Assembly (NCBI RefSeq): GCF_014650995.1
Contig: NZ_BMWA01000032.1
Span: 39,445 to 103,444 of the forward strand
Reading direction: 5' to 3'
Origin: Streptomyces viridiviolaceus
Lineage (GTDB): Bacteria > Actinomycetota > Actinomycetes > Streptomycetales > Streptomycetaceae
Length of the DNA stretch: 64,000 nucleotides
The first letter of the stretch is position 1. Each line of letters starts with the position of its first letter. Shown piece after piece: positions 1 to 8,384 of the stretch. The notes under the pieces were generated by a model. The model searched no databases. It was not told the origin of the DNA and saw only the letters and a program-made list of their open reading frames with translations. Both the position numbers and the translations under genes were made by a program.

Positions 1-828
1 AACGCGATGAAGACGCTGTGGGGCAACTCCGTCTTCACCAACGTCGCCCTCACCGACGACAACGACGTGTGGTGGGAGGGCATGACGGAGGAGACCCCCG
101 CCCACCTCACCGACTGGAAGGGCAACGACTGGACGCCCGAGTCCGGCACGCCCGCCGCGCACCCCAACGCCCGCTTCACCACGCCCGCCGCGCAGTGCCC
201 GATCATCGCGCCGGAGTGGGAGGACCCCAAGGGCGTGCCGATCTCGGCGATCCTCTTCGGCGGCCGTCGCGCCACCGCCGTGCCGCTGGTGACGGAGTCC
301 TTCGACTGGAACCACGGCGTCTTCCTCGGCGCCAACGTGGCCTCCGAGAAGACCGCCGCCGCCGAGGGCAAGGTCGGCGAGCTGCGCCGCGACCCCTTCG
401 CCATGCTGCCGTTCTGCGGCTACAACATGGGCGACTACATGGGCCACTGGATCGACGTCGCCAAGGACAAGGACCAGTCCAAGCTCCCGAAGATCTACTA
501 CGTCAACTGGTTCCGCAAGAACGACGAGGGCAAGTTCGTCTGGCCCGGCTTCGGCGAGAACAGCCGCGTCCTGAAGTGGATCGTGGAGCGCCTGGAGGGC
601 AAGGCGGAGGGCGTCGAGACCCCGATCGGCGTCCTGCCGACCAAGGAGGCCCTCGACACCGACGGTCTCGAACTCGCCGACGCCGACCTGGACTTCCTGC
701 TCAGCGTCGACAAGGAGGTCTGGCGCGAGGAGGCCGCCCTGGTCCCCGACCACCTCAACACCTTCGGCGACCACACGCCCACGGAGCTGTGGGACGAGTA
801 CCGCGCCCTGGTGCAGCGCCTGGGCTGA
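1..828 (+). CDS. pckG: GTP-dependent phosphoenolpyruvate carboxykinase, C-terminal part (5' truncated by window)
   Basis: Phosphoenolpyruvate carboxykinase (GTP) converts oxaloacetate and GTP to phosphoenolpyruvate, CO2 and GDP, the entry step of gluconeogenesis, in the cytosol. The frame is open from the first base, so about 275 of the usual ~600 residues are visible. Family stretches FDWNHGVFLGANVASE and PFCGYNMGDYMGHW, and the end ELWDEYRALVQRLG, are typical of the GTP class rather than the ATP class. The phosphate-binding loop and most metal ligands lie upstream and cannot be checked. The start is outside the window; the methionine at base 7 is internal. Downstream lies a nested hairpin that could end the transcript. 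Confidence 0.95.
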   Translation, partial: NAMKTLWGNSVFTNVALTDDNDVWWEGMTEETPAHLTDWKGNDWTPESGTPAAHPNARFTTPAAQCPIIAPEWEDPKGVPISAILFGGRRATAVPLVTESFDWNHGVFLGANVASEKTAAAEGKVGELRRDPFAMLPFCGYNMGDYMGHWIDVAKDKDQSKLPKIYYVNWFRKNDEGKFVWPGFGENSRVLKWIVERLEGKAEGVETPIGVLPTKEALDTDGLELADADLDFLLSVDKEVWREEAALVPDHLNTFGDHTPTELWDEYRALVQRLG

Positions 829-938
829 CGCCCGCACAGACTCCGCGGCCGGTTGGGATTGGGATGCCCTGACCAGCGATCGTCACGGCCGGCCGCGGAA
901 CACACCGGCGAGACCCGTACAACGGCGTGCGGGTCCTG

Positions 939-990
939 GGCCTGTCGCCGCCACCTCCGCCCGCCCCGGCGGAAGGGACGGCGACAGGCC
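939..990 (+). terminator. nested inverted repeat downstream of pckG, candidate terminator
   Basis: Arms GGCCTGTCGCCG (939-950) and CGGCGACAGGCC (979-990) are perfectly complementary over 12 bp and enclose a second GC-rich inverted repeat. An 11-bp repeat pair also lies at 842-852 and 889-899. No U-tract follows, which is common for Streptomyces terminators. The rest of 829-1169 shows no gene; a small hairpin (GTCTCAC/GTGAGAC, about 1122-1141) precedes the next start codon. Confidence 0.45.
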
Positions 991-1169
991 CTCGCCATGC
1001 CCCGGCCGAGGACCGGGAGGCGCGACGTCGCGAACCGTGGACCCGCACATCGGGATGCGGAATCCCGGCGTGTCCCCCTTGCTTCTGTGATCTTCACGGT
1101 TGTTCCATGTTCATCACGGGTGTCTCACCTTCCGCGTGAGACCCTCAACACAGCCTGTGGGGGGCACAG

Positions 1170-2900
1170 TTGAATACAGCACACCGTCCCAGACGCCTCG
1201 CGGCCACCGTCCTCGCCGCCGCGCTCGCCGGGACCGGGCTCACCGTCGCCGCCGCGCCCGCGGCGCACGCGGCCGCGTCCGACCACGTGGCCAAGCTGCC
1301 GTTCACCTCGTACTCGGCGATGGCCGTCGACAACGTCCACCAGCGCGTCTTCCTCGCCGACGCCTCCGTGGGTTCGAGCTCCAACTACGGCCAGATCGCC
1401 GTCTACACCTTCCAGGGCGAGCGGATCTCCACCATCGGCACCACGTACCACGTCTCCGGCCTGGCGCTCAGCGCCGACGCGAGCACGCTCTACGTCGGCG
1501 AGCGCTACCGGATCTCCGCGTACGACACCACCACGCTGACCCTCAAGAGCGTGCCCAACGCACCCACCGACAACTGCGGGCGCGAGGTCGTCGTCGCCGG
1601 CGGCAAGCCGTACTACACCTCGCAGTACACCGACTACCTGACCCAGTGCGCCACGGCGACGAGCTACGTGGACAACATCACCAACGGCGGCTGGCAGCGC
1701 ACCGGCTGGAACGACTTCGGCAAGCTGCTGCTGGAGGGCGGCCCGAACGACACGTTCGTGATGGGCCAGGCACTCAACTCCTCGGCGCCCAACCCGTTCG
1801 TCAGCGTCTTCGACGGCAGCGGCGAGACCCCCGTACGGAACGCCACCCGCCGGTTCGCCGACGACACCGGCGCCGGCGCGCTGAACCTGAAGGACGTCGC
1901 CGTCTCCCCGGACGGCGCGAAGGTCGCTCTCGCCGACGCCTCCGCCGGCACCCGGCTGCTGAACACCAGCGACCTGTCGGACGCGGCCGACGGCTACCAG
2001 GCCCTGCCCGCGGGCGCCACCGCCAGTTCCGTCGCCTTCAGCGGTGACGGCAAGTACGTCGCACGCGGCGCCTCGGCCACCGGCGCCACCCCCGACCTGC
2101 TGGTCCAGCCCGCCGACCCGGCCGACTCGACCGCCCCGCTCGAGTTCGTCTACGAGGGCAGCCAGGACGGCGACCGCGTCGCGCCGCGCGGCATGGAGTG
2201 GTCCGCCGACGGCTCCCGGCTCTTCACGGTCACCACCAACGCGGCCGGCAACCAGTACTGGCTGCACATCGTCCAGCCCCCGGCCGTCCAGTACGACGTC
2301 CGCCTCGGCGAGACGTTCACGCACAGCCCCGCCCAGGCCGTCGCGGGCGAACCGCTGTCGGTGCGGGGCCGGCTGGAGTACGACGGCCCGGCGCCCGCCG
2401 AGCCGATGAAGGTCAAGGCGACCCGCACGGACGCGAACGGCACCCACGACCTGGGCACCTTCACCGTCAAGGAGGACGGCTCCTACACCGTCCTCGACGA
2501 GCCGGACCTGGTCGGCGACGCCACCTACACCGTCTCCTACCTCGGCGACCTCACCCACCGCCCGGCCACCGACGTCACCCACACCGTGTCCGTCGGCAAG
2601 GCGCCCACCTCGATCGCGCTGACCGCCCCGGCCGAGGCATCGATGAGCACCGGCGTCGAGATCACCGGCACCTTCACCGCCCAGGGCAAGGCGCTGCCGG
2701 ACCGGGCGGTGCTGAAGGTGGAGCGCACCGACCGGCTCGGCACCGGCACCCTGTCGTCGGTGACGGTCGCCGCGGACGGCACCTTCACCGTCAGCGACAT
2801 CCCGCGCACCCGGCGGGCCACCACCTACACGGTGAGCTGGCCGGGCGACGACCTGCACCAGGGCTCGACGGCGTCGGCGACGGTGGACGTCACGCGCTGA
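1170..2900 (+). CDS. secreted beta-propeller / Ig-like repeat protein
   Basis: A 576-residue exported protein of unknown function. Residues 1-34 form a signal peptide (RRLAATVLAAALAGTGL then an AHA cleavage site). Residues ~40-370 contain repeated segments such as VSGLALSADASTLYVG, VAVSPDGAKVALADAS and VAFSGDGKYVARGAS, typical of WD40/YncE-like propellers. Residues ~375-575 contain two Ig-like or adhesin-type repeats with related TYTVSYLGD and TYTVSWPGD ends. Such architectures usually act in surface binding, but no partner is evident. The start used is TTG at 1170, placed by the signal peptide and the G-rich stretch just upstream. It converges on and overlaps by 11 bp the end of the next gene. 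Confidence 0.85.
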   Translation: MNTAHRPRRLAATVLAAALAGTGLTVAAAPAAHAAASDHVAKLPFTSYSAMAVDNVHQRVFLADASVGSSSNYGQIAVYTFQGERISTIGTTYHVSGLALSADASTLYVGERYRISAYDTTTLTLKSVPNAPTDNCGREVVVAGGKPYYTSQYTDYLTQCATATSYVDNITNGGWQRTGWNDFGKLLLEGGPNDTFVMGQALNSSAPNPFVSVFDGSGETPVRNATRRFADDTGAGALNLKDVAVSPDGAKVALADASAGTRLLNTSDLSDAADGYQALPAGATASSVAFSGDGKYVARGASATGATPDLLVQPADPADSTAPLEFVYEGSQDGDRVAPRGMEWSADGSRLFTVTTNAAGNQYWLHIVQPPAVQYDVRLGETFTHSPAQAVAGEPLSVRGRLEYDGPAPAEPMKVKATRTDANGTHDLGTFTVKEDGSYTVLDEPDLVGDATYTVSYLGDLTHRPATDVTHTVSVGKAPTSIALTAPAEASMSTGVEITGTFTAQGKALPDRAVLKVERTDRLGTGTLSSVTVAADGTFTVSDIPRTRRATTYTVSWPGDDLHQGSTASATVDVTR

Positions 2901-3453
2901 TCCCCTCGCCCCCGCTGCGGTCCTCCAGGTACCGGGTGTGGGTCTCCTGGCGGCGGGCCTCCGTGTCCCGGAGGGCCGCCGCCAGGGTCTCCGCCTCCTG
3001 CCGGAGCAGACCGAGCTGCCGCTCCAGATGCCGCTCCGGCGGCTCCTGGCCCGGCGCCGGCCGCGTCCACCACCGGGCTCGCACGTAACTGTCGACGGCC
3101 TCGGGCAGGTCCTGCCGCACCGCCCGGGACAGGGTGTGCAGGCCCTCCGGGTGCTCGGCGAGGAGCCGGCCGGCCCAGCCCGGGTCCAGCAGCGCGGCCA
3201 GCAGGTCCGTCAGCTCGGTGAGCCGGCCCGCGGCCGCCGGGGACAGCTCCACCTCCGCCAGATATCCGCGCAGCCTCTCGAAGTCGGCGCGCACCTCGTC
3301 CAGCTGGGCCGACGGATCGGGGAAGTCCGGCAGCGCGGGCCGCTCCGGCGGGGCGATCAGCGCGCCGGCGCCGTACAGCCCCGCGACGACCCGGGCGCCC
3401 CGGGTGAACGAGAAGTGACCGACCCATACCGGTATGCAACAGGAACGCGCCAC
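2890..3453 (-). CDS. hypothetical protein with C-terminal coiled coil
   Basis: I do not recognise this protein. The frame encodes about 187 residues with strong GC3 bias and a helical C-terminus (LGLLRQEAETLAAALRDTEA) likely to form a coiled coil. No signal peptide or membrane segment is clear. The only in-frame start near the beginning of the homogeneous coding region is GTG at 3453, but it lacks a Shine-Dalgarno sequence, and a perfect palindrome CATACCGGTATG lies just inside it at 3425-3436. The true start is therefore uncertain. It is 16 bp downstream of the lipoprotein gene on the same strand, so the two may be cotranscribed. Confidence 0.55.
   Translation of the reverse strand: MARSCCIPVWVGHFSFTRGARVVAGLYGAGALIAPPERPALPDFPDPSAQLDEVRADFERLRGYLAEVELSPAAAGRLTELTDLLAALLDPGWAGRLLAEHPEGLHTLSRAVRQDLPEAVDSYVRARWWTRPAPGQEPPERHLERQLGLLRQEAETLAAALRDTEARRQETHTRYLEDRSGGEGISA
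3425..3436. promoter_or_regulatory. perfect 12-bp palindrome, candidate operator
   Basis: CATACCGGTATG is fully self-complementary and lies at the 5' end of the 2890-3453 frame, where the start codon is doubtful. Symmetric ATACC/GGTAT elements are the type of site bound by TetR-like dimers, but no such regulator is adjacent. It may simply fall in coding sequence. Confidence 0.3.
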
Positions 3454-3469
3454 TCCGCGCGTCTGTGCG

Positions 3470-4336
3470 TCAGCGCAGTTCAGCGGGAAGCTCGACCGCT
3501 TCTTCGGACGGGCCCTGGTTCTTCTGGGAGACCTGATGCTCGAAGGAGATGTCCTGGCCGTCGTAGGGAATGAGGAGGCCGAAGTCGAGGCGGTGGCTCC
3601 TGATCCGGTAGGTCTTGGCGTCCAGGACCAGCACCTCGTCCAGACGGGACAGCGTCCACTGCGCGTCCGGCACCGGTATGCCGAGCTGCCGCAGCTGCTC
3701 GGCCGTCGGCTCGAACTCGCGCTTCGCCTTCTCCGCCCACGCCCGGTCCCGCACCGCGCTCAGTTCCTGCTTGCCGCTCGTGACACGGAGTTCGACCGTG
3801 CCGTCGGCCTGGGTCACTCGTACGTCGCCCTCGGAGTCCTGCGCGTAGCCGCGGAACTCGTCGACGACCGCGACCGGATCCTCGACCTTGTTCTGCATCT
3901 CCGGTTCGGTGGGGTCCACCGCCCTCCAGTTGGCGGCGTCCTCCTTCAAGTAGCCCGCGCCCTCGTCGACGTACAGTTCCTCGGCCCTCTTCGTGCCCTT
4001 GCCGCTGGTGCTGACGCCCTGCGAGTGCAGCGCCGCCCGTCCGCCGGCGCGGCGGACGGTGCCCTTGTAGGTCGCGGCGGTCTTCTGTCCCTGGAGCGTG
4101 AGCCCCTCCTCGCCCTCCACGGAGAAACTCCAGGCGGACTCCGCGGCCATCGCCTTCTCGGCGAGGTCGAGGAACTCCTCCGCGGACTCGGGCGGCGCGG
4201 AGGGGGCAGGAGACGCCTTCGCCTGCGAATCCCGGCTCGCCGCCCCGGCCGGCTCCTGTGCCTCCGCATCACACGCAGCCAGTGCGAGGGCGAGCGGGAG
4301 GACGAGAACGGCGGTACGTCTGAAGCGGTTTCGCAT
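3470..4336 (-). CDS. secreted lipoprotein, LppX/LprG-like size class
   Basis: A 288-residue predicted lipoprotein. The N-terminus MRNRFRRTAVLVLPLALALAAC is a basic region, hydrophobic core and lipobox (LAAC, Cys22), so it should be lipid-anchored outside the membrane. A Ser/Pro/Ala-rich linker follows, then a region (SAEEFLDLAEKAMAAESAWSF) that resembles the beginning of LppX/LprG-type or LolA-like lipid-binding folds; this assignment is tentative. I place the start at 4336, not 4390, because AAGGAAA sits just upstream and the lipoprotein signal begins there. Its 3' end lies 16 bp from the 5' end of the next gene on the same strand. Confidence 0.8.
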   Translation of the reverse strand: MRNRFRRTAVLVLPLALALAACDAEAQEPAGAASRDSQAKASPAPSAPPESAEEFLDLAEKAMAAESAWSFSVEGEEGLTLQGQKTAATYKGTVRRAGGRAALHSQGVSTSGKGTKRAEELYVDEGAGYLKEDAANWRAVDPTEPEMQNKVEDPVAVVDEFRGYAQDSEGDVRVTQADGTVELRVTSGKQELSAVRDRAWAEKAKREFEPTAEQLRQLGIPVPDAQWTLSRLDEVLVLDAKTYRIRSHRLDFGLLIPYDGQDISFEHQVSQKNQGPSEEAVELPAELR

Positions 4337-4626
4337 GAGCCATTTCCTTACGTCACGACGGGACGCGGACTGTACAACACCCTGCTCCACTCCTGATCAC
4401 CCGACGGACATTCCCGACGTCGACCCGTTTCGCCTTCACATCGCCTTTCCCCTCGGCCTGTTTCCGCCGGCGGGCTTTCCCGGCATCGCCGTTTCCTCGC
4501 TGCCGCTTCGCCCAATTCATCCCCTCGGTCGCGCGGCGCTCTCTGCGTGGTGTATAACCGCCCGGTTCGATCTCAGCCTTGGTCCTCATCGACCGGATGC
4601 GAGTCAGCGAAAGCCGGGACCCGTTC

Positions 4627-4758
4627 ATGTCGCCGAAGAAGGGCGGACAGGCGGCCCGCGCGCCGGCGATCCGCGGCGAGCACGTCCGAAGGGCGATGGC
4701 TGCCGACGAGTTCGAGCGCTTCACGTGCGCGGGCGAGGCGCCCGCCGACGACAACTGA
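4627..4758 (+). CDS. small hypothetical protein (43 aa)
   Basis: A short ORF encodes MSPKKGGQAARAPAIRGEHV and 23 further residues ending APADDN. Codon third positions are mostly G or C, as in the surrounding genes. It lies 33 bp upstream of the amidase on the same strand and could be cotranscribed. The ribosome binding site is weak. The basic N-terminus and acidic C-terminus give no functional clue. It is reported because frame, codon use and position are consistent with a real small gene. Confidence 0.45.
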   Translation: MSPKKGGQAARAPAIRGEHVRRAMAADEFERFTCAGEAPADDN

Positions 4759-4791
4759 TCACCACGTACAGAAAATGCACAAGGGGTGGGT

Positions 4792-6444
4792 ATGAGTCCG
4801 AGGGGAAACCGCGCACGGCGTGCGCGAATACCGAAGCGCACGATCTGGCTGGCGGCCGGGGTCGTTGTGCTGGCGGGCACCGGTGCGACGGCGGTGTCCG
4901 TCAGCGGAGGCTCCGGGGGTACCGGCGCCGACGACAACTCCCGCTCCGTTCAGGCCCATACGCTCACGCTGGACGGCAAGGACCCGAAGAAGCGCGAGCT
5001 GCCGCGCACGGAGACGCAGCTGTTCTCACTCGTCGGCGTCTCCTGGGAGGACAGCGCCGACGACTTCGAGGGCACCGCGCAGATCCGTACCCGCAGCGCG
5101 GAGAACGGCACCTGGACCGACTGGCGCGACCTCGACTTCGGAATCCGGGCGCCGGAGACGGAGGAGGGCGACGCCTCGGGAGTCCGCGGTGCCTCGGAGC
5201 CGCTGTGGGTGGGGCCGTCGGACGCGGTCGAGGCCCGTGTGGTGGCCGGTGGCAAGGAGACCGCCGTCCCGGACGCGCTCCGCCTCGACATGATCGACCC
5301 GGGTGAGAAGACGGGCGGCAAGGGACAGGGCAAGGGCGGCGGCAAGGACGAGAACAGCAAGGGCAACGGCAAGCCCTCCGCCGAGCCCGGCACCGGAGAG
5401 ACGGCCGCCACGAGCCCGACGCCCTCCGGCGGGGACACCGAGCCGACCACCGCCCCCGAGCAGCCGGCCGAGCCGTCGTCGGAGCCGACCGAGGCCCCGG
5501 CCACCGGGCAGCCGGCGACCTCCGACGCCCCGGCGCCCTCCGAGGAGCCGACCCAGGAGCCGACGGGCGAACCGAGCGCACCCGTCCCGAGCGAGGAGCC
5601 GACCGCCGGGCCCAGCAGTCCGAGCGAGGAGCCGACCGGCGGGCCCGGCACTCCGAGCGAGGAGCCGACGGCCCCGGCGCCGTCGGAGGAGCCGACCCAG
5701 GAGCCGACGGACGAACCGAGCGCCCCCGCCCCCAGCGAGGAGCCGACCTCGGAGCCCACCGCCGCCCCCACCACCGAGCCCACGGCCGAACCGAGCACCC
5801 AGCCGGACCCGACCGGCTCGACGTCACCGGCCGCCCCCGCCGCGCCGGCGATCGTCAGCCGCGCCGACTGGGGCGCGGACGAGTCGCTCGTCACCGACCC
5901 GCCCTCCTACCTGAACAAGGTCGACGCGGTCTTCGTCCACCACACGGCGGGCACGAACGACTACGACTGTGCCGAGTCGCCGGCCATCATCCGGGCGATC
6001 CTCACGTACCACGTGAAGACCAACGGCTGGAGCGACATCGGCTACAACTTCTTCGTCGACAAGTGCGGCACGCTCTTCGAGGGCCGGGCGGGCGGTGTCG
6101 ACAAGCCCGTACGCGGCGCCCACACATACGGCTTCAACGGCTACTCGTCCGGTGTCTCGCTCCTCGGTGACTACGAGAACGGCGGCACGCCGACCGCCGC
6201 GGCCAAGCAGGCGATCGCCGACCTCTCCGCCTGGAAGCTCGGCCTGCACGGCGTCGACCCGGAGGCGACGGTGACGCTCACCGCCGCGGACGACACCGGT
6301 GTCTACGAGGGCGGGGAACGCGCCACCCTGAACACGATCTCCGGCCACCGCGACGGCTACGCCACGCTGTGCCCGGGCGCCACGCTCTACTCGGCGCTCC
6401 CGGAGATCCGCCGTACGGCGGGCGGGTCGGCGTACGCGCGCTGA
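4792..6444 (+). CDS. membrane-anchored peptidoglycan amidase (PGRP / amidase_2 family)
   Basis: A 550-residue N-acetylmuramoyl-L-alanine amidase that should cut the lactyl-peptide bond of peptidoglycan outside the cell. Residues ~15-45 contain a basic stretch and one hydrophobic anchor (TIWLAAGVVVLAGTGATAV). Residues ~60-170 form an uncharacterised N-terminal domain. Residues ~170-350 are a low-complexity Pro/Glu/Ser/Thr spacer with repeated SEEPT and EEPTQEPT units, probably a wall-spanning stalk. Residues ~355-550 are the PGRP domain, with zinc ligands expected in VHHTAG, SGHRDG and TLCPG. I chose ATG 4792 because AAGGGG lies 7 bp upstream; GTG 4786 is also possible. Confidence 0.93.
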   Translation: MSPRGNRARRARIPKRTIWLAAGVVVLAGTGATAVSVSGGSGGTGADDNSRSVQAHTLTLDGKDPKKRELPRTETQLFSLVGVSWEDSADDFEGTAQIRTRSAENGTWTDWRDLDFGIRAPETEEGDASGVRGASEPLWVGPSDAVEARVVAGGKETAVPDALRLDMIDPGEKTGGKGQGKGGGKDENSKGNGKPSAEPGTGETAATSPTPSGGDTEPTTAPEQPAEPSSEPTEAPATGQPATSDAPAPSEEPTQEPTGEPSAPVPSEEPTAGPSSPSEEPTGGPGTPSEEPTAPAPSEEPTQEPTDEPSAPAPSEEPTSEPTAAPTTEPTAEPSTQPDPTGSTSPAAPAAPAIVSRADWGADESLVTDPPSYLNKVDAVFVHHTAGTNDYDCAESPAIIRAILTYHVKTNGWSDIGYNFFVDKCGTLFEGRAGGVDKPVRGAHTYGFNGYSSGVSLLGDYENGGTPTAAAKQAIADLSAWKLGLHGVDPEATVTLTAADDTGVYEGGERATLNTISGHRDGYATLCPGATLYSALPEIRRTAGGSAYAR

Positions 6445-6522
6445 TCCGTAGGAATATGGCGCCCGGTCCGCGCGTCGCTGCGGGTGCGCGCGGACCGGGG
6501 CCGTCCGGGGGAGCCCGAAGGC

Positions 6523-6945
6523 TCAGTGGGACGCGAGTTCGCGCGGCTCCAGGGCCGCGGTGTGCGCGTCCATCCGCTCGGCGGCCAGGATCGCGGCCGC
6601 CGTGTCGGCGCGGGAGGCCGCCACGACCAGCGCGCGCCCCGCCAGGGTGTGTGCCCGCCGGTGCAGGGCCGCCAGGTGCGGCGCGGGCTGGGCCGCGGTC
6701 ACCGGCACGCGGACCGGCGCATCGCCTCCCCGCAGCCGCGCCACCTGCTCGGCGAGCCGGTCGGCCGCGGCGTTCAGGTCGTCCGAGGGCGCCAGCGCGC
6801 GCAGCTCGTCCGTGACGGCGAGCAGTGCCGCGAGATGGCCCGCGAGCTGGATGTCCAGCTCTTCCTCACGGGACCGGTGGGGGAAGTCCGAGGTGCTGCC
6901 GGCCATCGTGCTGTGGACCGACTTGGTGCGGATCGGTTCGTACAT
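6523..6945 (-). CDS. hypothetical helical protein, translation start masked by hairpin
   Basis: A 140-residue cytosolic protein I cannot assign. It is rich in Ala, Arg and Leu and predicted to be largely helical (EEELDIQLAGHLAALLAVTD and AAADRLAEQVARLRGG). The start at 6945 is supported by AGGAGG six bases upstream. That Shine-Dalgarno sequence is entirely inside a 13-bp inverted repeat, and a TTAGA/TCTAA palindrome lies just upstream, so expression looks controlled at both transcription and translation. The neighbours (amidase and aminotransferase) give no functional link. Confidence 0.75.
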   Translation of the reverse strand: MYEPIRTKSVHSTMAGSTSDFPHRSREEELDIQLAGHLAALLAVTDELRALAPSDDLNAAADRLAEQVARLRGGDAPVRVPVTAAQPAPHLAALHRRAHTLAGRALVVAASRADTAAAILAAERMDAHTAALEPRELASH

Positions 6946-6979
6946 GGATGGCCTCCTGAATGCTTACAGGAAGCCATCC
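6946..6979 (-). promoter_or_regulatory. hairpin sequestering the Shine-Dalgarno sequence of the 6945 gene
   Basis: On the minus strand, arms GGATGGCTTCCTG and CAGGAGGCCATCC flank an 8-base loop and pair over 13 positions with a single G-U or mismatch. The 3' arm contains the AGGAGG ribosome binding site and ends directly before the ATG. In RNA this would hide the start signal until the stem is opened. Confidence 0.65.
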
Positions 6980-6983
6980 TAGC

Positions 6984-6998
6984 TTAGATTCCGTCTAA
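6984..6998. promoter_or_regulatory. 15-bp inverted repeat TTAGA-N5-TCTAA, candidate operator
   Basis: TTAGATTCCGTCTAA has perfect 5-bp arms in an AT-rich island of an otherwise GC-rich sequence, just upstream of the masked ribosome binding site. Position and symmetry suggest a dimeric repressor site in the promoter of the minus-strand gene. The spacing does not match the 19-bp DmdR/IdeR iron box, so I do not name a regulator. Confidence 0.45.
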
Positions 6999-7046
6999 AG
7001 TTGAGTCGTTCACAAATCAGGACGCCGTGTACACGTACCGTGAGGG

Positions 7047-8258
7047 TCAGTGCTGGCCGTAGCCGTCCAGGAAGTTCCCGATCCGGCCCACCGCGTCCCG
7101 CAGGTCCCCGGCCGTCGGCAGGGTCACCACCCGGAAGTGGTCGGGCTCGGGCCAGTTGAAGCCGGTGCCCTGGACGACCATGATCTTCTCCTGGCGCAGC
7201 AGGTCAAGGACCATCCGCCGGTCGTCCTTGATCTTGAAGACCTTCGGGTCGAGGCGCGGGAAGAGGTACAGCGCCCCCTTCGGCTTCACACACGTCACGC
7301 CCGGGATCCGCGTCAGCGCCTCGTAGGCGGCGTCCCGCTGCTCCCGCAGCCGCCCGCCCGGCAGCACCAGGTCGTTGATGGTCTGCCGCCCGCTGAGCGC
7401 CGCGACCACGCCGTGCTGGCCCGGCATGTTCGCGCACAGCCGCATGTTCGCCAGGATCGTCAGGCCCTCGATGTAGGACTGGGCGTGCGCACGCGGCCCG
7501 GAGATTGACATCCAGCCGACCCGGTAGCCGGCCACCCGGTACGCCTTCGACATGCCGTTGAAGGTGAGCGTCAGCAGGTCCGGGGCGATCGCGGCGGTGG
7601 GGGTGTGCACGGCGTCGTCGTAGAGGATCTTGTCGTAGATCTCGTCGGAGCAGACCAGCAGGTTGTGGCGGCGCGCGATGTCGGTCAGCCCGCGCAGCAC
7701 CGCCTCGTCGTACACCGCTCCCGTCGGGTTGTTGGGGTTGATGACGACGATCGCCTTGGTGCGGTCGGTGACCTTGCGCTCCACGTCCGCGAGGTCCGGC
7801 ATCCAGTCGGACTGCTCGTCGCAGCGGTAGTGCACCGCCGTGCCGCCGGACAGGGAGACGGCGGCCGTCCACAGCGGGTAGTCCGGGGCCGGTACGAGGA
7901 CCTCGTCGCCGTCGTCGAGGAGGCCCTGCATCGCCATCACGATCAGCTCGGAGACGCCGTTGCCGATGTAGACGTGCTCGACGTCCGTCTCGATGCCGAG
8001 GGTCTGGTTGTGCATGACGACCGCACGGCGCGCGGCCAGCAGGCCCTTGGCGTCGCCGTAGCCGTGCGCGGAGGAGACGTTGCGGAGGATGTCCTCCAGG
8101 ATCTCGGGCGGACACTCGAAGCCGAACGCCGCCGGATTGCCCGTGTTCAGCTTCAGGATGCGGTGACCGGCCGCCTCGAGCCGCATCGCCTCCTCGAGCA
8201 CCGGGCCCCGGATCTCGTAACAGACGTTGGCGAGCTTGGTCGACTGGATCACCTGCAT
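7047..8258 (-). CDS. AlaA-like PLP-dependent aminotransferase (class I/II)
   Basis: A 403-residue fold-type I aminotransferase, closest by pattern to AlaA-type glutamate-pyruvate transaminases, which interconvert pyruvate and alanine with glutamate as donor in the cytosol. Family signatures are visible: LNTGNPAAFGF near the N-terminus, GNGVSELI, VINPNNPTGAVYD (Asn contacting PLP), SDEIYDKILYD (Asp/Tyr) and FNGMSKAYRVAGYRVGW with the Schiff-base lysine at SK. Length fits the family (~405). The start is ATG at 8258. It is divergent from the next gene with a ~125-bp intergenic promoter region. An aspartate aminotransferase annotation is possible, but the KILYDD and SKAYRVAGYR segments favour AlaA. 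Confidence 0.9.
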   Translation of the reverse strand: MQVIQSTKLANVCYEIRGPVLEEAMRLEAAGHRILKLNTGNPAAFGFECPPEILEDILRNVSSAHGYGDAKGLLAARRAVVMHNQTLGIETDVEHVYIGNGVSELIVMAMQGLLDDGDEVLVPAPDYPLWTAAVSLSGGTAVHYRCDEQSDWMPDLADVERKVTDRTKAIVVINPNNPTGAVYDEAVLRGLTDIARRHNLLVCSDEIYDKILYDDAVHTPTAAIAPDLLTLTFNGMSKAYRVAGYRVGWMSISGPRAHAQSYIEGLTILANMRLCANMPGQHGVVAALSGRQTINDLVLPGGRLREQRDAAYEALTRIPGVTCVKPKGALYLFPRLDPKVFKIKDDRRMVLDLLRQEKIMVVQGTGFNWPEPDHFRVVTLPTAGDLRDAVGRIGNFLDGYGQH

Positions 8259-8370
8259 GTCCGTGAGCTTACGACCCGGTTACGACCCATGGGCCGTGTT
8301 TTCCACCACGTGAGACAGGGCGATTTGGGTGATTATCGCCGACGGCTGTCCTGCCGGTCCCTTCCGTCTC

Positions 8371-8376
8371 TACAAT
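8371..8376 (+). promoter_or_regulatory. -10 element TACAAT for an apparently leaderless transcript
   Basis: TACAAT ends eight bases before the ATG at 8385. A transcript starting the normal ~7 bases downstream of the hexamer would begin at or next to the start codon, leaving no room for a ribosome binding site. The -35 region is weakly defined. Confidence 0.55.
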
Positions 8377-8384
8377 GCGCCGCC

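Noticed and set aside
18..872. Arginine/proline-rich alternative frames within pckG and other genes
   Set aside because: They are out-of-frame shadows of high-GC genes, with no domains and unnatural composition.
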